This document shows, piece after piece, positions 7,452 through 14,196 of a DNA stretch of 17,566 nucleotides; position 1 is the stretch's first letter; each line of letters starts with the position of its first letter. The DNA is from CAIQIA01 sp945861105. GTDB lineage: Bacteria > Cyanobacteriota > Cyanobacteriia > PCC-6307 > Cyanobiaceae. The stretch spans positions 1-17,566 of the forward strand of contig CANLCC010000046.1 of assembly GCA_947488815.1 (NCBI GenBank), given 5' to 3'. The position numbers and the translations under genes are program-made. The notes beneath the pieces are model-generated. The model worked only from the letters and a program-made list of their open reading frames with translations. It was not told the origin of the DNA and did not search any database.

Positions 7452-8579
7452 ATGCAGGACCCCGACGACCGGCGCCTGTCGAGCTACGCCTTCGACCTGC
7501 CCGACGCCTGCATCGCCCAGAGCCCGGTGGAACCCCGCCATGCCGCCCGCATGCTGATGGTGGGGGCCCAAGACGGATCCGAGACCTGCCGGCATGGCGA
7601 GGTCTGGGATCTGGCCGATGCGTTGCGACCCGGTGATCTGCTGGTGGTCAACGACACCCGGGTGCTGCGGGCGCGGCTGCAGGTGCAGCGGCCCAGTGGC
7701 GGTGTGGCTGAACTGCTGGTGCTCGAACCCCGGGGTGATGACGTCTGGCTCTGTCTGGCCCGACCGGCCAGACGCCTGCGACCGGGTCAGCAGGTGCTGC
7801 TGCAGGCGCCGCAGCAACCAGCGCTGGCCCTCACGGTGGTGGCTGAAGACCCGGCCACGGGGGGGCGGTTGGTGCGCTTTCCGCCCGGCCATGCCGATGT
7901 CAACAGCCTGGAACCCCTGCTGGAGCGCTATGGGGAAGTGCCACTGCCTCCGTACATCCACCGCCACGATCCCGCCGACAGCGAGCGTTACCAGACCCGC
8001 TTTGCCAGTCGACCCGGCGCCGTGGCGGCACCGACGGCGGGCCTGCACCTCAGTGATGCGCTGCTGAGCCGGCTGCAGGAGCGGGGTGTGGAACGGGCCA
8101 GTGTGACGCTGCACGTGGGCCTGGGCACCTTCAGGCCCCTGGAGCACGAAGACCTGAGCAGCCTGCAGCTGCACCAGGAATGGGTGGAGCTGCGACCGGA
8201 GCTGGTGGCCGCCGTTGAGGCCTGCCGGCGCCGTGGCGGTCGGGTGATCGCGGTGGGCACCACCAGTGTCCGCAGCCTTGAAGGGGTCGCCGCCCTGCAC
8301 GGCGGTCAGTTGCAGCCCTACTGCGGACCGGTGGAGCTGGTGATCCAGCCCGGTTTTCGCTTTGCGGTGGTGCAGGGATTGCTGACCAATTTTCACCTGC
8401 CCCGCAGTTCGCTGTTGCTGCTGGTGAGTGCCCTGATCGGACGGCACCGGCTGCTGCAGTTCTATGGCCTGGCGCGGGATGCGGGGTACCGCTTCTTCTC
8501 CTACGGCGATGCGATGTGGATTCCCCCCGAGGCGGTGCTGCCCGAGGCTTCAGAGTTGGCTGACGCTGCTGGCGACTGA
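7452..8579 (+). CDS. queA: S-adenosylmethionine:tRNA ribosyltransferase-isomerase QueA
   Basis: Transfers the ribosyl part of SAM to preQ1 in the tRNA anticodon and isomerises it to epoxyqueuosine, the penultimate step of queuosine synthesis. The 375 residues are near family length. Recognisable blocks are LSSYAFDLPDACIAQSPVEP at the N-terminus, LVVNDTRVLRARL (ligand fold), LPPYIHR, YQTRFASRPGAVAAPTAGLH, LHVGLGTFRPL, VGTTSVRSLEG, and the C-terminal NFHLPRSSLLLLVSALIG with YRFFSYGDAMWI. The ATG at 7452 lies 8 nt after the pdhC stop, so the two are very likely cotranscribed. No function links queuosine to PDH; this looks like operon packing. The convergent sodB lies beyond about 190 nt. Confidence 0.95.
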   Translation: MQDPDDRRLSSYAFDLPDACIAQSPVEPRHAARMLMVGAQDGSETCRHGEVWDLADALRPGDLLVVNDTRVLRARLQVQRPSGGVAELLVLEPRGDDVWLCLARPARRLRPGQQVLLQAPQQPALALTVVAEDPATGGRLVRFPPGHADVNSLEPLLERYGEVPLPPYIHRHDPADSERYQTRFASRPGAVAAPTAGLHLSDALLSRLQERGVERASVTLHVGLGTFRPLEHEDLSSLQLHQEWVELRPELVAAVEACRRRGGRVIAVGTTSVRSLEGVAALHGGQLQPYCGPVELVIQPGFRFAVVQGLLTNFHLPRSSLLLLVSALIGRHRLLQFYGLARDAGYRFFSYGDAMWIPPEAVLPEASELADAAGD

Positions 8580-8712
8580 TCAGGCCGTAGGCGGGGTCGA
8601 GCTGAACTCGTCCGGAAAGCAGTGCTGCCTGATCAAGGCGCTCAAAGCTCTCTGCCTGGCGTTTGTGCGCTTCAGCGGCTCGATCTCATTCTTGAGTTCC
8701 CCATGGCGCAAC
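8580..8712. other. Intergenic gap between convergent queA and sodB terminator
   Basis: About 130 nt with slightly lower GC than the flanks. I see no credible gene, RNA or intrinsic terminator for queA. A minus-strand frame is open here but runs out of phase with sodB and has no family I recognise. Confidence 0.5.
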
Positions 8713-8738
8713 AAAAAAGCCCCCGCTGCAGCGGGGGC
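8713..8738 (-). terminator. Rho-independent terminator of sodB
   Basis: A perfect 20-nt palindrome at 8719-8738 (GCCCCCGCTG paired with CAGCGGGGGC), followed on the minus strand by six T (A6 at 8713-8718 on the plus strand). It lies about 30 nt past the sodB stop. There is no T tract on the other side, so it should stop the minus-strand transcript and not the convergent queA transcript. Confidence 0.88.
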
Positions 8739-8767
8739 CAGGGTCACTGACGTCCGCGGAGGGACAC

Positions 8768-9367
8768 TCAGGCGGCGGCCAGGTTGGCGGCCACGAAATC
8801 CCAGTTCACCAGCTTGTCGAGGAAGGTGGTGATGTAGTCGGGGCGGCGGTTCTGGTAGTCGAGGTAGTAGGCGTGCTCCCACACGTCCATGGTCAGCAGG
8901 GCCTTCTGGCCGTGGGCCAGAGGCAGATCGGCATTGCCGGTCTTGGTGACCTTGAGGGTGCCGTTGTCGAGCACCAGCCAGGCCCAGCCGCTACCGAACT
9001 GGGTGGCACCGGCCGCCTTGAACTGTTCGACGAAGGCGTCGAAGCTGCCGAAATCGGCGGTGATCTTCTCGAGCAGGGCACCGCTGGGGCTGCCGCCACC
9101 ACCGGGCTTCATGCACTGCCAGTAGAAGCTGTGGTTCCACACCTGGGCGGCGTTGTTGAACACACCGGCCTTGGCGGCATCACCGGCGACGGCGGTGATG
9201 GTGTCTTCGAGGCTCTTGGTTTCGAGGTCGCTGCCGGCCACCAGGTTGTTGAGGTTGGTGACGTAGGCGTTGTGGTGCTTGCCGTGGTGGAACTCCAGGG
9301 TCTGGCGCGAGATATGGGGTTCGAGGGCGTCGATCTCGTAGGGGAGAGCGGGCAGGGTGTGGGCCAT
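8768..9367 (-). CDS. sodB: Superoxide dismutase, Fe type
   Basis: Dismutates superoxide to oxygen and hydrogen peroxide in the cytoplasm; there is no signal peptide. The 199 residues match the Fe-SOD size. Metal ligands are His27 in EFHHGKHHNAYV, His79 in QVWNHSFYW, and Asp161 and His165 in MDVWEHAYYLDYQNRRPDYI. The iron type is indicated by AAQVWNH, where Gln75 supplies the active-site glutamine from this position instead of the GGHxNH pattern of Mn enzymes. Start ATG 9367. It is the last gene of a minus-strand run and is followed by a strong terminator. A possible -10 (TAAGAT, 9391-9396) lies 23 nt upstream of the ATG, so it may also have its own promoter. Marine picocyanobacteria often use Ni-SOD, so an Fe-SOD fits a freshwater or brackish lineage. 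Confidence 0.96.
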   Translation of the reverse strand: MAHTLPALPYEIDALEPHISRQTLEFHHGKHHNAYVTNLNNLVAGSDLETKSLEDTITAVAGDAAKAGVFNNAAQVWNHSFYWQCMKPGGGGSPSGALLEKITADFGSFDAFVEQFKAAGATQFGSGWAWLVLDNGTLKVTKTGNADLPLAHGQKALLTMDVWEHAYYLDYQNRRPDYITTFLDKLVNWDFVAANLAAA

Positions 9368-9390
9368 GGCAGCGGGGGCAGGCGTGGCAG

Positions 9391-9396
9391 ATCTTA
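9391..9396 (-). promoter_or_regulatory. Candidate -10 element of sodB
   Basis: TAAGAT on the minus strand in the 65-nt gap between the FKBP stop and the sodB ATG. It is the only AT-rich spot there. No convincing -35 is visible. Confidence 0.3.
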
Positions 9397-9432
9397 ACGA
9401 TCCACCCGCGCCGGCCCCGGTATCGCCGCGAC

Positions 9433-10050
9433 TCAGCGGCCCACCTTCAGCAGTTCCACCTCAAATACCAGCGTGGCATTGGGGGGGATCACGCCACCGG
9501 CACCACGGTCGCCGTAGCCCAGGTCAGGCGGGATGACCAGCTTGCGCTTGCCGCCTTCCTTCATGCCGGCCACGCCCTCGTCCCAGCCGCGGATGACGCG
9601 GCCGGCCCCGAGGGGAAAGCTGAAGGGGCCGCGGCCGTAGCTGCTGTCGAACTCCTTGCCGCTGGTGAGGGTGCCGCGGTAGTTGACGGTCACCGTGCGG
9701 CCGCTCACGGCTTCGGCACCGGTGCCCAGCACCAGATCGGTGATGCGCAGGCCCGAGGCGGTGGTGCGTTCCTTGGCGGCGATCAGCGGGTCCCCACCGA
9801 GCAGGTCGGCGGCCTTACCGCCCGCCTGGGCCAGGGTGTCGTCGGTGTCGGGAGCCATGGAGAAGAGGCGGGGGTTGGCATCATCGGGGTCGAGCTCCCC
9901 GGGCGCAGCGCTGGTGACGGTGGCCGCTGCAGCCATGGCCATGGGCTGGCTGTCACGGGCCTGGGCCGGGGTGGGGGCCACCAGCTGACTGGCCAGGGCC
10001 ACCAGCAGGCAGGCCAGGCAGACGGCCGAACTGATCAGGATGTCGCGCAT
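9433..10050 (-). CDS. Exported FKBP-type peptidyl-prolyl isomerase
   Basis: Cis-trans prolyl isomerase of the FKBP family, predicted in the periplasm or thylakoid lumen. From ATG 10050 it has 205 residues. Residues 1-31 form a signal peptide with a hydrophobic core (ISSAVCLACLLVALASQLV) and a signal peptidase I site after AQA. A low-complexity spacer follows (about 32-98), then one FKBP domain to the end. Domain signatures are TVNYRGTLTSGKEFDSSYGR, FPLGAGRVIRGWDEGVAGMK, GGKRKLVIPPDLGYGDRGAG and IPPNATLVFEVELL, so the active-site aromatic and Asp residues are present. The frame is open further upstream, across the preceding gene, but that part lacks a signal peptide and is antisense-like in composition. 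It lies between the phasin-like gene and sodB, same strand. Confidence 0.9.
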   Translation of the reverse strand: MRDILISSAVCLACLLVALASQLVAPTPAQARDSQPMAMAAAATVTSAAPGELDPDDANPRLFSMAPDTDDTLAQAGGKAADLLGGDPLIAAKERTTASGLRITDLVLGTGAEAVSGRTVTVNYRGTLTSGKEFDSSYGRGPFSFPLGAGRVIRGWDEGVAGMKEGGKRKLVIPPDLGYGDRGAGGVIPPNATLVFEVELLKVGR

Positions 10051-10081
10051 GGGGGAGGAACGGGCCCTGGGTGGCATTGTG

Positions 10082-10408
10082 TCAGCCGCCGGCGAGGTCG
10101 CGCAGCCGTTGCTCGAGACGGTCGATGCGCCCCCGCAGCTCATCAACCTCCCGCTGGCGGGCCAGGCCCAGGTCGCCAAGAAAGTTCTCGACGTTGCGTT
10201 CCAGCAGCTTTTCGGCCTGCCGTTCGGCCTCGGGATTGTCACCCCGCAGGGCCCCCATCACATCGTCGACCAGGGCTGTGGCCTGGGCCGGATCGAGGCG
10301 ACCGCTCAACACCCATTCCTGGGTGACGCCCCGCAGCCGATCGGCCACCAGGCTGGTGGTGCTCAGACCGCGGAGCAGCAGCTGCTGCAGGGGATTGCTG
10401 GAATCCAT
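10082..10408 (-). CDS. Small phasin-like coiled-coil protein, function unknown
   Basis: A 108-residue cytoplasmic protein of a type common as a conserved hypothetical in picocyanobacteria. It is almost entirely helical by composition: SNPLQQLLLRGLSTTSLVAD, a mid section with ALVDDVMGALRGDNPEAERQ, and a C-terminal heptad stretch EVDELRGRIDRLEQRLRDLA typical of phasins and PHA-granule-associated proteins. That resemblance is to general architecture and does not prove granule binding; no PHA synthase is seen in the window. Start ATG 10408 is 24 nt after the Crp-family stop, and the gene ends 31 nt before the FKBP start. Confidence 0.72.
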   Translation of the reverse strand: MDSSNPLQQLLLRGLSTTSLVADRLRGVTQEWVLSGRLDPAQATALVDDVMGALRGDNPEAERQAEKLLERNVENFLGDLGLARQREVDELRGRIDRLEQRLRDLAGG

Positions 10409-10432
10409 CGCCGATGACCGTTCCAGGCCGGT

Positions 10433-11065
10433 CTAGCGGCGGCGATGGGCCACGACCAGGTGACGGCCGGATTCCAACACCAGCCAGCCCTCCTCCCGCA
10501 GCTGGCCCAGCAGGCGGGTGATGGTGACGCGGGTGCTGCCGAGGGCGTTGGCCAGGTCCTGGTGGGTGAGGCGAACGCCGATGCGCACGCCGGCCTCGAC
10601 GGGTTGGCCGTAGTCGGCGGCCAGCAGCTCGAGGAAGGCGCGCAGACGCTCCTCGACGCGCCGCAGGCCCATCAGTGCCAGCAGGGCTTCGGCCTGGCGG
10701 TAGCGGCGGGCCAGGGCCTGCAGCAGCAGGGACGACAGCTGCGGATCGCCGATGATCTCGTCCCAGCGCAGGCAGAGCAGATCGCTGGCGGTGAGGGTGA
10801 TGGCGTCGTAGGGATCCACGGCGCTGAGGGGCCGTCCGAAGGGTTCGTTGGGACCGGCCAGGCCCAGCAGGGCCTCGTCACCGCTCATCTGGCAGGTGGA
10901 GAGGCGCACCATCCCCCGCACCACCAGCCACACGTGGTCGCTGAGCAGGGGCACCGGACTGCCGGCGGCCAGGTGGATGAGGGATCGGCTGCGAAAGGTA
11001 GTCTCGAGCTGCTCCAGCCAGCCGGCGGCCTCGGGAGACGCGAAGGAGTGCGGGGAGGCGACCAT
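10433..11065 (-). CDS. Crp/Fnr-family transcriptional regulator
   Basis: DNA-binding regulator of 210 residues. Residues about 15-120 form a degenerate cyclic-nucleotide-like beta-barrel, 121-155 the dimer helix (QALARRYRQAEALLALMGLR), and 161-210 a winged helix with recognition segment LTHQDLANALGSTRVTITRLLGQLREEGW. That segment is close to the HTH of NtcA and other cyanobacterial Crp-type factors, but the rest is not NtcA: the sensor domain is short and diverged. The cAMP phosphate-binding pattern of Crp (FGE with R-S/T) is replaced by FGRPLSAVDPYDAIT, and no Fe-S cysteine cluster is seen, so the ligand is unknown. Start ATG 11065 has no Shine-Dalgarno. It diverges from lnt and heads the minus-strand run to sodB. 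Confidence 0.88.
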   Translation of the reverse strand: MVASPHSFASPEAAGWLEQLETTFRSRSLIHLAAGSPVPLLSDHVWLVVRGMVRLSTCQMSGDEALLGLAGPNEPFGRPLSAVDPYDAITLTASDLLCLRWDEIIGDPQLSSLLLQALARRYRQAEALLALMGLRRVEERLRAFLELLAADYGQPVEAGVRIGVRLTHQDLANALGSTRVTITRLLGQLREEGWLVLESGRHLVVAHRRR

Positions 11066-11121
11066 GCCGGTGAGGGGCTGACGACGGCCGGAATGTATGC
11101 CTCCGCACCAGGTCTCTGCGC

Positions 11122-11153
11122 TAAGAATCGGGAGACAAGCTCTTAAGAATTGG
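11122..11153. repeat. Two TAAGAATnGG direct repeats, 22 bp apart
   Basis: TAAGAATCGG at 11122-11131 and TAAGAATTGG at 11144-11153, spaced 22 bp start to start, which is two helical turns. They are the only AT-rich words in the short gap between the divergent Crp-family gene and lnt. This geometry suits an operator for a dimeric or tandem-binding regulator, but the words match no site I know. Confidence 0.4.
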
Positions 11154-11156
11154 TTA

Positions 11157-12551
11157 ATGCCCGTGCTGGCGGGGGCCGCCGCCGGCTTCAGCCTCACCCC
11201 GTGGGGGCTGCCGCCGCTGCTGTGGCTGGCGCTGGTGCCCCTCTGGAGCTTCGGGCCGCGCCAGGCGGCCCTCTGGGGTGGCAGCGCCGTGCTGGTGAGC
11301 CACGGCTGGCTGCTGTGGCTCCATCCCCTCACCTGGCTGGGGGTGCCGGCCCCCCTGAGCCTGCCGCTGGTGGTGCTGATCCTGCTGATCTGCAGCGGCC
11401 TCGGTGCGGCCCTGGTGGCCCTCTGGAGCTGCCTGCTGCTGGTTCTGGATGGCCGTCGCTGGCAGACGGCCCTGCTGGCGGCGGCCCTCTGGGCCCTGGC
11501 GGAACCGTGGCTGGCCACCAGCCCGTTGTTCTGGGTGGGGCTGGCGGTGGCCCCCCTGCCCCACGACCGGCCCCTGGCGGGCCTGGCGGCCCTGGGGGGT
11601 GGCGGCCTGGTGACCCTGGTGCAGCTGCTGCTGAGCTGGCTGCTGGCCCGGCGCCAGTGGGGGGCGCTGCTGGCGCTGCTGCTGCTGGGCCATGGCCTCG
11701 GCGCCGCCGCCCTGGCCCTGGCCGCCGCCGACGGGTCCGGCGGCGCCCCCCTGGAGGTGCTGGCGGTGCAGCCGGCCCAGGCCACCCGCCGCAAGTTCGA
11801 AGCTGCCAGCCAGCTGCAGCTCCAGGGTCTGCTGCAACGGGCCCGGCGGCGGGCCGCCGCGCTGACGCCATCGCCGCTGCTGCTGCTGCCCGAAGGCACC
11901 CTGCCGCTGGAGGACCGACCCGCCGGCGCACCGGCGGTGGACCTGCTGGCGGGTGGTTTCCGGCGGCAGGGGGAGGCGGAACGCAGCAGCGTGCTGTGGC
12001 TGCCGGCCGGGGCGGAGGCGCCCCGGGCCTGGGTCGACAAGCACCGGCTGGTGCCCCTCGGCGAGTGGGTCCCCCTGGCCGATCGCATCCCCTGGGGGGG
12101 CCTGTCGGCGGTGGGTGGACTGCAGCCGGGGCCCGCCGACCGGCGGTTGCCCCTGCCCCTGCCGGCGGGCGATGCCGCCGTGGCCATCTGTTATGAGCTG
12201 GCCGATGGCCGGGCCCTGGCCCGGGCCGTGGCCGATGGGGCCGGCTGGCTGTTGGCGGTGGCCAACCTCGATCCCTATCCGCCGATGCTGCAGCACCAGT
12301 TCCTGAACCTGGGGCGCCTGCGGGCGATCGAGACCGGCCGCTGGCTGCTCAGTGTCGCCAACACCGGCCCGACGGCGGTGGTGGATCCGACCGGGCGGGT
12401 GGTGCAGCAGCTGCCGTCGGGCAGCACGCAGCTGGGGTTGCTGCAGCTGCGCGGCCGTCGGCCCCTCAGTGGCTACGACCGCTGGGGCGAGGTGCCGCTG
12501 CTGCTGCTGACGGCGGCGGCAGGGGTCCTGGTGGTGCGTCAGGCCCGCTGA
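11157..12551 (+). CDS. lnt: Apolipoprotein N-acyltransferase Lnt
   Basis: Integral membrane enzyme that adds the third acyl chain to the N-terminal cysteine of lipoproteins. From ATG 11157 it has 464 residues, somewhat shorter than the E. coli enzyme. Several membrane helices span about 1-190 (GLPPLLWLALVPLW, LSLPLVVLILLICSGLGAAL, LLALLLLGHGLGAAALALA), followed by a nitrilase-type domain. The Glu-Lys-Cys triad is visible as LLPEGTLPL (E246), WVDKHRLVPLGEWVPL (K295) and AVAICYEL (C345), and the C-terminus has a last helix (LLLLTAAAGVLVV). An in-frame ATG at 11097 would add 20 residues not typical of the family and would run through the promoter gap. The 3' end overlaps convergent znuB by 13 nt. 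Its substrate class includes the ZnuA lipoprotein encoded nearby, though that link is incidental. Confidence 0.9.
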   Translation: MPVLAGAAAGFSLTPWGLPPLLWLALVPLWSFGPRQAALWGGSAVLVSHGWLLWLHPLTWLGVPAPLSLPLVVLILLICSGLGAALVALWSCLLLVLDGRRWQTALLAAALWALAEPWLATSPLFWVGLAVAPLPHDRPLAGLAALGGGGLVTLVQLLLSWLLARRQWGALLALLLLGHGLGAAALALAAADGSGGAPLEVLAVQPAQATRRKFEAASQLQLQGLLQRARRRAAALTPSPLLLLPEGTLPLEDRPAGAPAVDLLAGGFRRQGEAERSSVLWLPAGAEAPRAWVDKHRLVPLGEWVPLADRIPWGGLSAVGGLQPGPADRRLPLPLPAGDAAVAICYELADGRALARAVADGAGWLLAVANLDPYPPMLQHQFLNLGRLRAIETGRWLLSVANTGPTAVVDPTGRVVQQLPSGSTQLGLLQLRGRRPLSGYDRWGEVPLLLLTAAAGVLVVRQAR

Positions 12552-13354
12552 ACCGCCAGGGCCACCAGAAAACCGAGCAGTTGCACCACCACCACGCAGG
12601 GACCCGAGGGCAGGTCGGTGAGGGCCGACCCGAGCAGGCCGAGCAGGGCACAGCCGCCGCCGAGGGTGGCCGACAGCAGCATGTAGCGGGGAAAGCGGCG
12701 GCTCAGCAGCCGGCCGGCGCAGGCCGGGATGACGACGAAGGCGCTGATCAGCAACACCCCCACCGCCTTGATCGATACCGCCACCACCACCGCCAGCAGC
12801 ACGATGAAGACGAGCCGGTGCAGCGCCACCTGCACCCCGAAGGCCGCCGCGAGGTCGGCGTTGAGGGTGAGCAGCACCTGGGCCCGCAGGCCCAGGGCCA
12901 GCACCCCGCTGGCGGCGATGAGCAGCAGGCTGATCACCACCAGATCACCGCGGCTGATGCCGAGGATGTCGCCGAACAGCAGCTGCTGAATGCCGCCCTG
13001 GGTGGTCTTGACCAGGCTGAGCACCAGCACCGCCAGGGCCAGGGAACTGGAGTACGTGATGTTGAGCAGGGCATCGGCCGGCAGGCCGCTGCGGGCCACG
13101 AGCTGGTTGACCAGCAGGGCGAACAGCACCGCAAAGGGGATCAGCACCAGGGTGGGGTTGATCCCCAGCAGGATGCCGAGGCTGAGGCCGAGCAGGGCCG
13201 CATGGCCAAGGGCATCGCTGAAGAACGACAGCTGCCGCAGCACGGCGAAGCTGCCCAGCAGTCCGCCGAGGGCACCGGTGAGCAGCCCCCCCAGCAGGGC
13301 CCGCTGCAGGGCGGGCTGGCTCAGCACCACCAGGGCCGTGCTGGCCTCGCTCAT
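12539..13354 (-). CDS. znuB: Zinc ABC transporter permease ZnuB
   Basis: Membrane permease of the ABC-3 (ZnuB/MntB) family, moving Zn(II), or a related divalent metal, through the inner membrane. From ATG 13354 it has 271 residues and about eight to nine hydrophobic helices. Family blocks are ALLGGLLTGALGGLLGSFAV, LSFFSDALGHAALLGLSLG (the ABC-3 SDALSH-like motif), LLFGDILGISRGDLVV and the signature VGVLLISAFVVIPACAGRLL. Its ATG overlaps the znuC TGA as ATGA, so the two are translationally coupled. The stop region overlaps the end of lnt on the other strand. Zinc rather than manganese specificity is inferred from the Zur-type site and from the His-rich ZnuA of this locus. Confidence 0.92.
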   Translation of the reverse strand: MSEASTALVVLSQPALQRALLGGLLTGALGGLLGSFAVLRQLSFFSDALGHAALLGLSLGILLGINPTLVLIPFAVLFALLVNQLVARSGLPADALLNITYSSSLALAVLVLSLVKTTQGGIQQLLFGDILGISRGDLVVISLLLIAASGVLALGLRAQVLLTLNADLAAAFGVQVALHRLVFIVLLAVVVAVSIKAVGVLLISAFVVIPACAGRLLSRRFPRYMLLSATLGGGCALLGLLGSALTDLPSGPCVVVVQLLGFLVALAVQRA

Positions 13355-14151
13355 CGACCGTCGCCCGGGTGGTGGTGGCGATAGGGCACCAGGTTGGGGC
13401 CGTAGAGATCGGCCAGGCCCGCCGGGCTGAGGGCATGGTCGGGGGCACCGCTGCAGCGCAGATGGCGGTTGAGGCACAGCACCTGATCGCAGCTGCGGCG
13501 CACCATCTCGAGGTCGTGGGACACCTGCAGCACGGTCCAGCCCTCCTGGCGCCGCAGTTCCAGCAGCAGCTGCTGGAACTGCTCACTGGCGGGGGCATCG
13601 AGACCGGCCTGGGCTTCATCGAGCACCAGCAGCTGCCGGGGCCGCACCACACAGAAGGCCAGCAGCACCCGTTTGAGCTGGCCGGCCGAGAGGTCGCTCA
13701 ATCGCCGGTCGGCCAGGTCGTGGCAGGCGGTGCGAACCAGGGCCCGCTGCACCGCCTCGTGCCGGCGTGGGCCGCCCAGCCAGGCGAGGCTGGGGCCGCA
13801 GGGGTCGCTGCCGAACCCCACGAATTCTTCGACGGTGAGGGGCAGGCGACCCTGCAGGCCGAGGGACTGGGGCAGGTAGGCCAGCTGGGCCCGCACCGCC
13901 CGGGGCAGTTCACCGGCGGGGCCGAGGGGATGGCCGAGCACCTGCACTGTGCCCGCCGCCCGCGGCAGCAGTCCCAGCAGGGCCGCCACCAGGGTGCTCT
14001 TGCCGGCGCCATTGGGGCCCACCAGGGCGGTGTCGGTTTCGCGGGCCAGGCGAAAGCTGACGCCCTCCACGGCCAGCCGGCCATCGCGCAGGACGCTGAG
14101 GTTGTCGACCACCAGCACTGGGCTGCTGGCGGGTGAGGCGCTGGCGTTCAT
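13351..14151 (-). CDS. znuC: Zinc ABC transporter ATP-binding protein ZnuC
   Basis: Cytoplasmic ATPase driving ZnuB. From ATG 14151 it has 266 residues. Walker A is GPNGAGKST (45-53), the Q-loop AYLPQ (Q95), the ABC signature LSAGQ (154-158; variant of LSGGQ), Walker B LLVLDEAQAG (174-183) and the H-loop VSHD (H212). The Pro of the common LDEP is Ala here; the catalytic Asp-Glu pair is intact, so activity is expected. The C-terminus ends in YRHHHPGDGR, a short His cluster that could bind metal (inference). A TTG start at 14181 would add ten residues and is less likely. It starts 45 nt after the MscS-family stop and overlaps znuB by 4 nt. Confidence 0.92.
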   Translation of the reverse strand: MNASASPASSPVLVVDNLSVLRDGRLAVEGVSFRLARETDTALVGPNGAGKSTLVAALLGLLPRAAGTVQVLGHPLGPAGELPRAVRAQLAYLPQSLGLQGRLPLTVEEFVGFGSDPCGPSLAWLGGPRRHEAVQRALVRTACHDLADRRLSDLSAGQLKRVLLAFCVVRPRQLLVLDEAQAGLDAPASEQFQQLLLELRRQEGWTVLQVSHDLEMVRRSCDQVLCLNRHLRCSGAPDHALSPAGLADLYGPNLVPYRHHHPGDGR

Positions 14152-14196
14152 CGGCCGCAGGCCCAACAAGCCACTGGTCAAGGCTAGCCAGCGGTG

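Noticed and set aside
8580..8882. Minus-strand 100-codon frame reaching into the queA-sodB gap, with a charged tail
   Set aside because: Its first half is an out-of-phase copy of sodB sequence and it runs through the sodB terminator; no family recognised.
11093..11107. NtcA-type site GTAN8TAC near the Crp/lnt gap
   Set aside because: The nearest match is GTA-N8-CAC, which fails the second half-site, and no supporting promoter context is visible.
10433..12187. Minus-strand frame of 584 codons that would fuse a long N-terminal part to the Crp regulator
   Set aside because: The first 370 codons or so are antisense to lnt and have Ser/Arg/Pro-rich shadow composition; the family-sized regulator starts at 11065.
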